Positions 24,503 to 31,618 of a stretch of DNA of 64,000 bases are shown here, one piece after another. Each line of letters opens with the position of its first letter. The stretch's first letter is position 1. Source of the DNA: Synechococcus sp. LA31 (lineage in GTDB: Bacteria > Cyanobacteriota > Cyanobacteriia > PCC-6307 > Cyanobiaceae); assembly GCF_018502385.1 (NCBI RefSeq), contig NZ_CP075523.1, forward strand, positions 186,001 to 250,000. The letters run 5' to 3'. The notes under the pieces were generated by a model, which saw only the letters and a list, made by a program, of their open reading frames with translations, was not told where the DNA came from and made no database searches. The position numbers were made by a program, and so were the translations under genes.

Positions 24503-24524
24503 TAGCCCTGCTTTGGATGGGTCC

Positions 24525-25121
24525 ATGAGCTTTCGTTTCCTTCCCGAGTCCCCTGTGAGCGCCGTGCGGATGCCGGTTGGGCAGACCGTGCTGCTCGATC
24601 CCTCCCTGCGGCCAGAGGGCAGCTGCATCGAAGTGTTGGAGGGGATGGCCCGTGTGTATTGCCCCTGTGAGGAAACCGAGGGCATGACCCTGGCCTTCCT
24701 GCAACCTGGTGATCAGCTGCGCACGGATCGCCTCTGCAGCGAAGGCGTGTGCGTGGAGGCCCTCACGCCCTTGTTGTTCAGCACCGAGGCGGAGCCCACC
24801 GCTGAGGCTGGCTTTGATCCAGTCAATGAATGGACGCTGCAACTGCTGCGCATCCGCCATCTCGGCAACGCCGAGCAACGCCTGCACGCTTTGCTCAGCC
24901 TTTTGGTGCGGCGGATGGGCCGCCGCTGTGGTGATTGGTGCGATTTGCCGTTCCGCCTCACCCACGAGCGCATTGGGGAGTTGATCGGTGCCACCCGGGT
25001 GACCACCACCCGGATGATCTCCAAGATCCGGCAAGCCAAGTTGATCGAGGTTCCCGCCGGCGACACCTGCCTGCGGCTGGCTCCGGCGCTGGTGGAGTCG
25101 GCACCCCTGGTAGCCGCTTGA
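24525..25121 (+). CDS. idiB: Crp/Fnr-family regulator, IdiB-like
   Basis: A 198-residue transcription factor. Residues 1-100 form a divergent cyclic-nucleotide-type effector domain, and residues 145-178 a winged helix-turn-helix with LTHERIGELIGATRVTTTRMISKIRQ, typical of the Crp/Fnr group. It has eight Cys residues (34, 46, 48, 71, 76, 135, 139, 182), several paired as CPC and CGDWC, which could act in redox or metal sensing. The ATG at 24525 is chosen as the first that gives the family N-terminus. Its place next to futA matches idiB of Synechococcus elongatus. Its 3' end is 3 bases from the opposing gene. Confidence 0.8.
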   Translation: MSFRFLPESPVSAVRMPVGQTVLLDPSLRPEGSCIEVLEGMARVYCPCEETEGMTLAFLQPGDQLRTDRLCSEGVCVEALTPLLFSTEAEPTAEAGFDPVNEWTLQLLRIRHLGNAEQRLHALLSLLVRRMGRRCGDWCDLPFRLTHERIGELIGATRVTTTRMISKIRQAKLIEVPAGDTCLRLAPALVESAPLVAA

Positions 25122-25124
25122 GGA

Positions 25125-25367
25125 TTACGCCTCTGGATCGTCAGGGAATTCCCTGTGATGCAGAGCCTTGAGTTGATCGGCTTCGAACCGCCGCCGGTCT
25201 GCCTCCTGCAGCTGTAGGGCCTTCGCCATCGGGCACCAATCTTCCAAAGCTGGCTCGTTGAGGGTGTAGCTGCCGAACTCCGCCCGCATCCTTTCCATGC
25301 ACTCCAAGGAGCAGTGCTGGGGAAAGCGGGGGCAGTGCTCGATGGGCTGCGTGGTTGGTTCAGGCAT
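25125..25367 (-). CDS. Small Cys-containing protein at the end of the sulfur operon
   Basis: An 80-residue soluble protein with four Cys (C12, C19, C23, C45) in HCPRFPQHCSLECMERM and DWCPMAKAL, followed by a charged helical C-terminus. The Cys spacing could bind a metal or react with sulfur species; I know no family for it. It overlaps the OsmC gene by 8 bases and is the last gene of the operon that starts with the persulfide dioxygenase, so it is probably expressed with it. Confidence 0.6.
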   Translation of the reverse strand: MPEPTTQPIEHCPRFPQHCSLECMERMRAEFGSYTLNEPALEDWCPMAKALQLQEADRRRFEADQLKALHHREFPDDPEA

Positions 25368-25815
25368 GAGCTGATGTTCTCGTCCCCGAAGCCAGGGGTG
25401 TGACGGTGATGGTTTTACCCACAGACTCCGGCAGGTTTTTGGAAATCGGGCACAGCTTCATCCGCTCCTGCATGTAGGCCATCACCTCGTTGCTGGCATT
25501 GGTGTTGCGCTCGATGCGGATGCGGAAGTCGCCCTGCACGTGCTCGATGATCCACTCACTGCTCGTGGTGACGTTGAAATCGGCCTGCACCTCCTGCAAA
25601 GCAATGCCCTTCTCATGGGCATTGGCCACCAGGTAAACGTGCTGACAGAGCAGCAGGGAAATCAGATAAATCCGGAATCCCGGCATGGTGAAGCTCAGTT
25701 GCTGAGGCTCCCAGAGACCGGAGTCGCTCAGGAACTCCACCACCAGATCACGGGTGCCTCGCTCAGGCGGGCAATGGCTGCTGCGCAGCTTGAAGCGAAA
25801 GGTGCGCTGACTCAT
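25360..25815 (-). CDS. OsmC-family protein
   Basis: A 151-residue protein of the OsmC/Ohr fold. The two catalytic Cys positions fit LLLCQHVYLVANAHEKGI (C about 57) and MKLCPISKNLP (C about 117), and the C-terminus has the usual beta strand VGKTITVTPL. OsmC proteins reduce organic hydroperoxides through thiols and often occur with rhodanese and sulfide-oxidation genes. It overlaps tauE by four bases upstream and the small Cys gene downstream. Confidence 0.8.
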   Translation of the reverse strand: MSQRTFRFKLRSSHCPPERGTRDLVVEFLSDSGLWEPQQLSFTMPGFRIYLISLLLCQHVYLVANAHEKGIALQEVQADFNVTTSSEWIIEHVQGDFRIRIERNTNASNEVMAYMQERMKLCPISKNLPESVGKTITVTPLASGTRTSAHA

Positions 25816-26657
25816 GGTTTTTGTGCCACAAAAGAGTGCCCGCGGCTGACCAGCAGCTCAGGGGCAACGTGTTGGGCCAGTTCATCGCGTTCACTGGCGG
25901 GTTGACGTTTCCAGGCTTCAAGGCCGCTCATCAGCGCTGAGCCGATCAGCAGGATCGAGAACCCTTGGCGTAGGCGGCGATCGCTGAGATGGGGTGCGAG
26001 CCGTTGGCCCACCACGGCGCCCACGGCGCCGCCTCCGAGCAGGGGCAGCATCAGCTGCAGGCTCTGGCTAGGCCAGTGGCCGAGGGCGCCTAAGGCCACC
26101 AGGGCATTCACGGCGATCAGGAGCAGGCTGGTGCCACTGGCTAGCTGCATTGGCAGACCTGCCAGCAACACCAGGGCCGGCACGATCGCAAAGCCGCCGC
26201 CGACGCCGGCGATCCCGGTGAGGAGGCCCACCAGCACGCCTTGTATGGCAAGGAGTGCAGGGCGCGGCCGAGGCGCCTGATCGGAGCCTTGGCCGCGGGT
26301 GAGCAGCCAGGAGGCCACCAAGGCCGCCGCACTGAACACTCCCAGCTGCACCGATTCCGGGATCAGGCCGGCCTTCACCCAGCTACCCCCAAGCCAGCTG
26401 CCGGCCAAGGCGGGAATGCCCAGGATCAACGCCGGGCGCAGAGCGAACTGGCCGCGGCGCACATAGGGCCCAAGGTTGGCGAGGGCCAGGAGCATCACCA
26501 CCAACAGCGACAGCGGCACCGCCTCACGGGTGGGCAGGGCCGCACCACTCACCAGCAGGGGCAGCAGCAGGATTGAGCCTCCGGCTCCCAGCACCGAGAG
26601 CAGGAAGCCGATCAGGCCGCCGCCAAACCCAAGGAGCAGCAGAGCGCTGAAGGCCAT
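25812..26657 (-). CDS. TauE/SafE-type sulfite/anion exporter
   Basis: A 281-residue membrane protein with eight hydrophobic helices and two half repeats, each with the glycine-rich signature seen in GGGLIGFLLSVLGAGGSILLLPLLV and GLLTGIAGVGGGFAIVPALVLL. This is the TauE/SafE family, whose members export sulfite, sulfoacetate or related anions. In this operon the likely cargo is sulfite or thiosulfate made from persulfide. It starts with a one-base overlap (TGATG) with the rhodanese stop. Confidence 0.9.
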   Translation of the reverse strand: MAFSALLLLGFGGGLIGFLLSVLGAGGSILLLPLLVSGAALPTREAVPLSLLVVMLLALANLGPYVRRGQFALRPALILGIPALAGSWLGGSWVKAGLIPESVQLGVFSAAALVASWLLTRGQGSDQAPRPRPALLAIQGVLVGLLTGIAGVGGGFAIVPALVLLAGLPMQLASGTSLLLIAVNALVALGALGHWPSQSLQLMLPLLGGGAVGAVVGQRLAPHLSDRRLRQGFSILLIGSALMSGLEAWKRQPASERDELAQHVAPELLVSRGHSFVAQKP

Positions 26658-27178
26658 CAGATCGACACCCGATTCCAGGGCATCACGGCCAACAGCCGGG
26701 CCATGCCACAGAAGCCACTCACGCCGGCGAAGGTGAGGCCTGCACCCACAAACCAGGTGATGGCAATCCAGCCGGGGGCCACCACGTTGCTGAGGATCAG
26801 CCCCAACAGGATCAGCGATCCAGCCGCGATCTGCACCTGACGCATCAGCGGCAGGGGAGCGTTCTTGAGCTTGCGCAGTGGATAGCCGGCCTGCTGCCAG
26901 TTGGGCACCCCGCCGGCCAGATCCACCACGGGATGGGGATGACCGCGATCCAGCAGACGATTGAGCCCTTGGGCACTGCGGTTACCGCTTTGGCATACCA
27001 GCACCAGGGGGCCTTGGGGTAAGTCGGCCTGATGCAGGCGGTTGAGGGGCACGTTCATGCTCCCGGCGATGTGGCCGCTGGCGTATTCCATCGGCTCCCT
27101 CACATCAATCACAGTGATGCGCTTGCTGGCCAGTTGATCGGCCAGGTCTTGGGCGGAGATGCTCTGTGTGCTGTTCAT
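26657..27178 (-). CDS. Rhodanese with C-terminal DUF2892 membrane domain
   Basis: A 173-residue protein. Residues 1-105 are a single rhodanese domain with the active-site loop CQSGNRS (C about 63) and the entry motif VIDVREPMEYASGHIAGSMNVP. Residues 110-170 are a DUF2892 hairpin with two membrane helices (IAAGSLILLGLILSNVV and ITWFVGAGLTFAGVSGF). The same layout is seen in YgaP. It would accept sulfane sulfur at the membrane. The gene lies 23 bases after the persulfide dioxygenase stop. Confidence 0.9.
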   Translation of the reverse strand: MNSTQSISAQDLADQLASKRITVIDVREPMEYASGHIAGSMNVPLNRLHQADLPQGPLVLVCQSGNRSAQGLNRLLDRGHPHPVVDLAGGVPNWQQAGYPLRKLKNAPLPLMRQVQIAAGSLILLGLILSNVVAPGWIAITWFVGAGLTFAGVSGFCGMARLLAVMPWNRVSI

Positions 27179-27201
27179 GGTTCGCGTGAAGAGGGTTTGA
27201 T

Positions 27202-28329
27202 TCAGAGAGCGGCTGTGCCGCAGAGGGGATAGCCCTCATCGCTCCAGCGGCTCAGGCCGCCGCGCAGGTTGGCCACATCGCCGAAGCCTTCCTTGAGCAG
27301 CTGCTGGGTGGCGAGGGCCGAGCGGCTGCCGGAATGGCACACCACCACCACCGGTTGGTCGGAGGGGATCTCCTGGCGGCGCTGCTCTAATTCCGGCAGG
27401 GGGATGTTGAGGCTGCCGCTGATGTAGCCATCGGGGCCCTCCAGCTCCTCGGGGCCACGCACATCCAAGATGGTGAGATCGCTCTGATGGGCGGCCACCC
27501 AAGCCGGTGCGAGTTCGGGCAGCCCCGCATAGCTGCGCTGCACCGGAGCCCAAGCCACGCGCGCCTGGGCTTCGCGTGGCTTGCCTGCGCGCATGTTGCC
27601 CGGCAGGGCCTCGGCGATTTTGTGGGGGTGGGGGAGCTTCATGTTGTGCATGTGGCCCACGAAGTCCCGCTCGGTAGCGGCGCCGCCGAGGCGGGCATTG
27701 AACGCCTTTTCCTCCACCACCGACGACACGGTGCGGCCCGTGTAGTCATGCCCCGGATACAGCAGGCAGGAGTCGGGCAGGCTGAAGATCTGCTCGGTGA
27801 TCGAGGCCCAGAGGGTGTGGGCATTGCCCTGCTGGAAGTCGCAGCGGCCGCAGCCCCGCACCAGCAGCGCATCGCCGGTGAAGGCCATCGATTGATCGTC
27901 GAGCACGAAGCTGACGCAGCCATCAGTGTGCCCCGGGGTGCTGCGCACGTCGATAAACCGGCTGCCGAAGGCGAGGCGATCACCGTGTTCCAGCGGGCGG
28001 GTGACATTTTGGGCTCGGGCGGCGGCGGCCAGGCCGATGGCACAGCCCGTGGCTTCATGCATCAGCCAACTGCCCGTCACATGGTCGGCATGGGCGTGGG
28101 TATCGATCGAGGCCACCAGGTCGATCCCCAGTTCGTGAATCAGGGACAGGTCGCGGCTGTGCTGCTCAAACACCGGGTCGATCAAGAGACCCTGGCGGCT
28201 GGCGACGTCAGCGAGCAGATACGTGAAGGTGCCGGTGGCGGCATCAAACAGTTGCCGAAACAGCAGATTGCCGCCACCGGCAGCAGCCATCAGCGAGATG
28301 GCGGGGGCGGCGGCCGTGGTTGCGGTCAT
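27202..28329 (-). CDS. Persulfide dioxygenase-rhodanese fusion
   Basis: A 375-residue cytosolic protein. Residues 15-240 form a metallo-beta-lactamase-fold persulfide dioxygenase of the ETHE1 type, with iron ligands in THAHADHVTGS, TPGHTDGCVSF and FTGDALLVRGCGRCDFQQG. Residues 280-370 are a rhodanese domain with CHSGSRS. Together they convert glutathione persulfide and sulfite or thiosulfate. The ATG at 28329 is chosen; the in-frame ATG at 28359 would sit within the shared operator motif. It heads an operon with rhodanese-DUF2892, TauE, OsmC and a small Cys protein, which resembles the BigR-controlled operons of other bacteria. Confidence 0.92.
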   Translation of the reverse strand: MTATTAAAPAISLMAAAGGGNLLFRQLFDAATGTFTYLLADVASRQGLLIDPVFEQHSRDLSLIHELGIDLVASIDTHAHADHVTGSWLMHEATGCAIGLAAAARAQNVTRPLEHGDRLAFGSRFIDVRSTPGHTDGCVSFVLDDQSMAFTGDALLVRGCGRCDFQQGNAHTLWASITEQIFSLPDSCLLYPGHDYTGRTVSSVVEEKAFNARLGGAATERDFVGHMHNMKLPHPHKIAEALPGNMRAGKPREAQARVAWAPVQRSYAGLPELAPAWVAAHQSDLTILDVRGPEELEGPDGYISGSLNIPLPELEQRRQEIPSDQPVVVVCHSGSRSALATQQLLKEGFGDVANLRGGLSRWSDEGYPLCGTAAL

Positions 28330-28350
28330 GGGCGAACGGTCACACACTGG

Positions 28351-28367
28351 TATGACCATACACGCAT
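28351..28367 (-). promoter_or_regulatory. Candidate ArsR operator upstream of the persulfide dioxygenase gene
   Basis: Read on the minus strand, this 17-bp site is ATGCGTGTATGGTCATA. It matches the site at 29048-29064 at 15 of 17 positions (ATGCGT-N-TAT-N-GTCATA) and lies 22 bases upstream of the dioxygenase ATG. Two nearly identical copies in this small region, each in the control region of a gene of the sulfur cluster, point to a common regulator, most simply the ArsR protein encoded at 29093. Confidence 0.65.
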
Positions 28368-28407
28368 AACCCCATCATTGCAATGGCTGTCTGGATGGGC
28401 GCGGTGG

Positions 28408-29046
28408 TTAGTCGCTAGCTGGGTGGTCTGGTTTGCGCCCCAGCGCCTGCACCACGGCGCTCTGGCCGTGGTGGTAGCGACCTTCTTCGATCCAGCGTTC
28501 GCGCTCCTGCAGCACCAACCAATCCAGTCCCTGCAGTTCTTGGCGTAGTTGATTCGGTTCGATCAGCAGTTCGGCGGTCGGTGGGCCGCCGCTGCCGTGC
28601 GGAAGCTGGCGTGGGGTGTAGGCCTCAAGGATGATGTGGCCGCCTGGGCGCAAGGCCCGCACGGCCCGCCGGTGCACCACGGCTCGCAGCTCCGCCGGCA
28701 GGTGCATCCAAATCGCCACGATCAGATCGGTGCTTTGTGGGTCTGGTTCAAAGTCGGCAAGATCGCAGCAGAGGCAGTGCACCTGCACGTTCTTCGCGGC
28801 GGCGAGGGTCTGCGCCCGCTCCAGTCCCACGCTGCTGAGGTCTTGCAGGGTCACGTGATGCCCCAGCTCCGCCAAGAAAATGCCGTTGCGGCCTTGGCCT
28901 TCTGCCAGGCAGAGGGCATCTCCTTGGGGCAGCAGTGGGGCCTGTTGGCGCAAGAAGTCGTTGGGTTCGCAGCCGTAGGCCCAGTCCTGTTCCCTATAGC
29001 GGTTGTCCCAGAACTGGCTTGGGTGGGCCTGAGGAAGGTCGGGCAT
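28408..29046 (-). CDS. SAM-dependent methyltransferase, TehB-like
   Basis: A 212-residue class I methyltransferase. It begins MPDLPQAHPSQFWDNRYREQDWAYG, has the SAM site LCLAEGQGRNGIFLAELGHHV and the later strand DLIVAIWMHLPAELR, typical of TehB and thiol methyltransferases. The ATG at 29046 is chosen; longer starts at 29070, 29076 or 29094 would place the operator motif inside the gene. It diverges from the ArsR gene with which it shares the operator. A role in methylating a thiol or chalcogen compound fits the neighbours but is inference. Confidence 0.82.
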   Translation of the reverse strand: MPDLPQAHPSQFWDNRYREQDWAYGCEPNDFLRQQAPLLPQGDALCLAEGQGRNGIFLAELGHHVTLQDLSSVGLERAQTLAAAKNVQVHCLCCDLADFEPDPQSTDLIVAIWMHLPAELRAVVHRRAVRALRPGGHIILEAYTPRQLPHGSGGPPTAELLIEPNQLRQELQGLDWLVLQERERWIEEGRYHHGQSAVVQALGRKPDHPASD

Positions 29047-29047
29047 A

Positions 29048-29064
29048 ATGCGTCTATCGTCATA
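29048..29064 (+). promoter_or_regulatory. Candidate ArsR operator between methyltransferase and arsR-type gene
   Basis: ATGCGTCTATCGTCATA, the second copy of the 17-bp motif found at 28351-28367. It lies immediately upstream of the methyltransferase ATG (29046) and 28 bases before the ArsR-family ATG (29093), a position from which one protein could repress both divergent genes. Confidence 0.65.
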
Positions 29065-29092
29065 GGTCATTGTCATGGGTGCCTCAGGCTCC

Positions 29093-29413
29093 ATGCCGTC
29101 TCCTCAGTTACTCGAGGAGTACAGCCAGTTTTTTCGTTTGCTGAGTGAGCCGGCCCGGCTGCAGCTGCTGTGTCATCTCAAGCAGGGGCCAACCGATGTG
29201 GCCACCTTGATCGATGCCACCGGTTTTTCTCAGTCGCACATCAGTCGTCAGCTCGGTCAGTTGCAGCGAGCTGGTTTAGTGCGCTGTGATCGCGACGGCG
29301 CTCGCACCATCTGGCAGGCGGAGGGGGATTTGGTGGATGAGCTCTGCCATTTGGTGCAATCGCGTCTCAAGCAGCGCTTGGAAAGCCAGCTTCAGCAATT
29401 GGAGGCGGCCTGA
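29093..29413 (+). CDS. ArsR-family regulator with SqrR/BigR-like Cys pair
   Basis: A 106-residue winged-helix repressor. The DNA-binding part is TDVATLIDATGFSQSHISRQLGQLQRAGLV (34-63) followed by the wing RDGARTIWQ. Cys27 in RLQLLCHLKQG and Cys85 in VDELCHLVQSR stand at the places of the two Cys that form a polysulfide bridge in the sulfide sensors SqrR and BigR; a third Cys, C65, is in the wing. The next-door persulfide operon fits this role. An alternative ATG at 29075 is only 10 bases from the operator, so 29093 is preferred. Confidence 0.82.
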   Translation: MPSPQLLEEYSQFFRLLSEPARLQLLCHLKQGPTDVATLIDATGFSQSHISRQLGQLQRAGLVRCDRDGARTIWQAEGDLVDELCHLVQSRLKQRLESQLQQLEAA

Positions 29414-29422
29414 TCTGCTGCC

Positions 29423-29773
29423 TCAGCAGCACCCAAACAGGCGGGCATCGGCTTCGAGAAACAGTTGATACGTGGTTTCATCGTCTACGCCAGCCACAGC
29501 GATCGACACGGTCTGGCGCGGCGGGCAGACTTCCACCGCTAGAGACACAGCGCTGTCGCGATGGACGGCGTGAAACGTGGCGCTCTGCGCATCTCCTGAG
29601 TAGAGGGTCTCTGCGTCCCGGTTAAACCCCAGTTCGCGAGAGATCAAGGTGATGCCTGCCAGGGATCGGGTTAGCCCAGCGTCGGAATGGAGTGCCGTCA
29701 CGTACACAAACGGGGCGGTTTGCGGTGTGTTGTCGGCTAACGGACTAGCAAGCGTTTGGAGCAGCTGGCGCAT
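29423..29773 (-). CDS. Hypothetical protein ending in Cys-Cys
   Basis: A 116-residue soluble protein that I do not recognise. It has VYVTALHSDAGLTRSLAGITLI and VAGVDDETTYQLFLEADARLFGCC, and alternates beta and helical stretches like a small alpha/beta domain. There is no signal peptide or membrane segment. It converges on the ArsR gene with a 9-base gap. The terminal Cys pair is notable beside a sulfur cluster but has no known meaning. Confidence 0.55.
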   Translation of the reverse strand: MRQLLQTLASPLADNTPQTAPFVYVTALHSDAGLTRSLAGITLISRELGFNRDAETLYSGDAQSATFHAVHRDSAVSLAVEVCPPRQTVSIAVAGVDDETTYQLFLEADARLFGCC

Positions 29774-30061
29774 GGCTCGAAATGGGGCTCCCGCAGAGCG
29801 ACGGGCAGCTCGCGTTTGGCTTGAATTTTATGCCTGATCCACCAGATCTGCAGGCTTGGTTTGGTATTGCCTCCATGGGTGGTGTTTCGTGCGGGTTGCT
29901 GGCGTTTGCCTGATCTGGTTCAGCGTTCTTGTCGCCATGCACCGAGGTGGCGGATGGCGCCGACCAACTCGGCCCTAGGGCCCGATGCCAAGCCTCGTAA
30001 CAATGAGTGGGTGGGCCTCTGGCGCTGGGCTGCACACTGAACGGGTGCGTGATCGCCTGCC

Positions 30062-31597
30062 CTGAAGCCTGATCTGATTGTTGTTGGCAGCGGCCTGGGT
30101 GGCCTCTGTTGCGGCGCCTTGGCCGCATACCACGGCTTAGACGTGTTGGTGCTCGAGGCCCACGACCGCCCCGGTGGAGCGGCCCATGGTTTTGAGCGCC
30201 GCGGTTTTCACTTCGAATCGGGCCCATCGCTGTGGAGCGGCCTAGGGCGCTGGCCATCCGCCAATCCCCTGGCTCAGGTGCTGCGGGCGGTGGGGGAAGC
30301 GGTGCCGGTGGTGTCCTACGAGGAGTGGGGCCTGCTCTTGCCGGAGGGGCAGCTGCGCATCGGTGTGGGCGCCGAGCCCTTTCTCCAGGCCGTACAGCAG
30401 CTCAGGGGTGCTGCAGCTGTCGAGGAATGGCGCACTTTCATGGCGTGGCTCGAGCCCTACTGCCGTGCTGCTGCATCGCTGCCGTTGTTGGCGATGCGTC
30501 CGGGCTTAGGGATGGCTGGTGTGTTGGGGGCTCGTGGCTCGGCCACCCTGCTCCGTCAGGCGCCGCGGCTGGCGGCTCTCGGGGGTGCCTTTGGGCCTAT
30601 GGCGCGGCGGCATCTGAGGGATCCCTTCCTGCTCCATTGGGTGGAGATGCTCTGTTTCCTGATCTCCGGCCTGCCGATGGATCAGACCAGCGCCGCCGCA
30701 ATGGCCACGCTCTTCGGCGAATGGTTCGAGCCCAATGCCAGCCTCGACTACCCGCTAGGGGGCAGTGCTGCGGTGGCAGAGGCGTTGGTGCGTGGCCTTC
30801 GCCGCCATGGCGGTGAGTTGCGCCTGCGCGCGGTGGTGCGCCGGATTCGCCTGGAAGGCAACCGGGCCATCGGAGTGGAGCTCGACAATGGCGAGTTGCT
30901 GGATGCACGCCTCGGCGTGGTGAGCAATGCCAGCCCCTGGGACACCCTCAATCTCCTGCCTGAGGAAGGTGTTCCTCGCCGCTGGCGCCGTCAGAGTGCC
31001 GCCACGCCGGCCTGCGCCAGTTTTCTTCACTGGCATGTGGGCCTGCGGGGTGAAAGCCTTGAAAGCCTTCCCATCCATCACGTTTGGGTGGGCGATTGGC
31101 AGCGCGGCATCGGCGCCGAGCGCAACATGTTGGTGTTCTCAATGCCGTCCCTGCTTGACCCGCAGCTGGCACCAGAGGGCCAGCATGGATTACACGCCTA
31201 CAGCCCTGCCAATGAACCCTGGGAACTGTGGCGGGATCTCGAGCAGGGCACCAGCGCCTACGAGGCGTTGAAGGCCGAGCGCTGCGGGATTTTCCGTGAA
31301 GTCTTCAGCCAGCTGGTGCCGGATCTCGCGGATCGGATTGTGCTGGAGCTCCAGGGCACACCCCACACTCACCGGCGCTATTTGCGGGTGCATCAAGGGA
31401 GCTACGGGCCGGCCATCGGCGCTGATCGATCGCCGTTTCCTGGCGGGAGTACGCCAATCGATGGATTACAGCTCTGCGGGGCAGGAGTGTTTCCGGGCAT
31501 CGGCGTTCCGCCGGTTGCCGTGAGCGGTGCAATGGCCGCCCACAGCTTCGTGCCGGCGGCCAAGCAAAAAGCACTGCTGCAGGAGCTAGGGCTTTAA
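30062..31597 (+). CDS. FAD-dependent oxidoreductase, CrtISO/phytoene desaturase-like
   Basis: A flavoprotein of about 511 residues. The N-terminal FAD site is PDLIVVGSGLGGLCCGALAA, followed by GLDVLVLEAHDRPGGAAHGF; late motifs are YPLGGSAAVAEALVRGLRRHGGELRLRAVVRRI and the C-terminal LQLCGAGVFPGIGVPPVAVSGAMAA. This is the arrangement of carotenoid isomerases and desaturases and of retinol saturase-like proteins. There is no ATG, GTG or TTG in frame before the FAD motif: after the TGA at 30050 the frame reads SPALKPDLIVVG. A CTG at 30062 gives the expected MKPD-type N-terminus and is proposed as the start. Confidence 0.8.
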   Translation: MKPDLIVVGSGLGGLCCGALAAYHGLDVLVLEAHDRPGGAAHGFERRGFHFESGPSLWSGLGRWPSANPLAQVLRAVGEAVPVVSYEEWGLLLPEGQLRIGVGAEPFLQAVQQLRGAAAVEEWRTFMAWLEPYCRAAASLPLLAMRPGLGMAGVLGARGSATLLRQAPRLAALGGAFGPMARRHLRDPFLLHWVEMLCFLISGLPMDQTSAAAMATLFGEWFEPNASLDYPLGGSAAVAEALVRGLRRHGGELRLRAVVRRIRLEGNRAIGVELDNGELLDARLGVVSNASPWDTLNLLPEEGVPRRWRRQSAATPACASFLHWHVGLRGESLESLPIHHVWVGDWQRGIGAERNMLVFSMPSLLDPQLAPEGQHGLHAYSPANEPWELWRDLEQGTSAYEALKAERCGIFREVFSQLVPDLADRIVLELQGTPHTHRRYLRVHQGSYGPAIGADRSPFPGGSTPIDGLQLCGAGVFPGIGVPPVAVSGAMAAHSFVPAAKQKALLQELGL

Positions 31598-31618
31598 CGC
31601 TGCGTCAAGCTCAGCCCG

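Noticed and set aside
29745-30257. Minus-strand frame of 170 residues across the gap before the carotenoid-type gene
   Set aside because: Pro/Ser/Arg-rich composition and antisense overlap with the FAD-binding region of a real gene.
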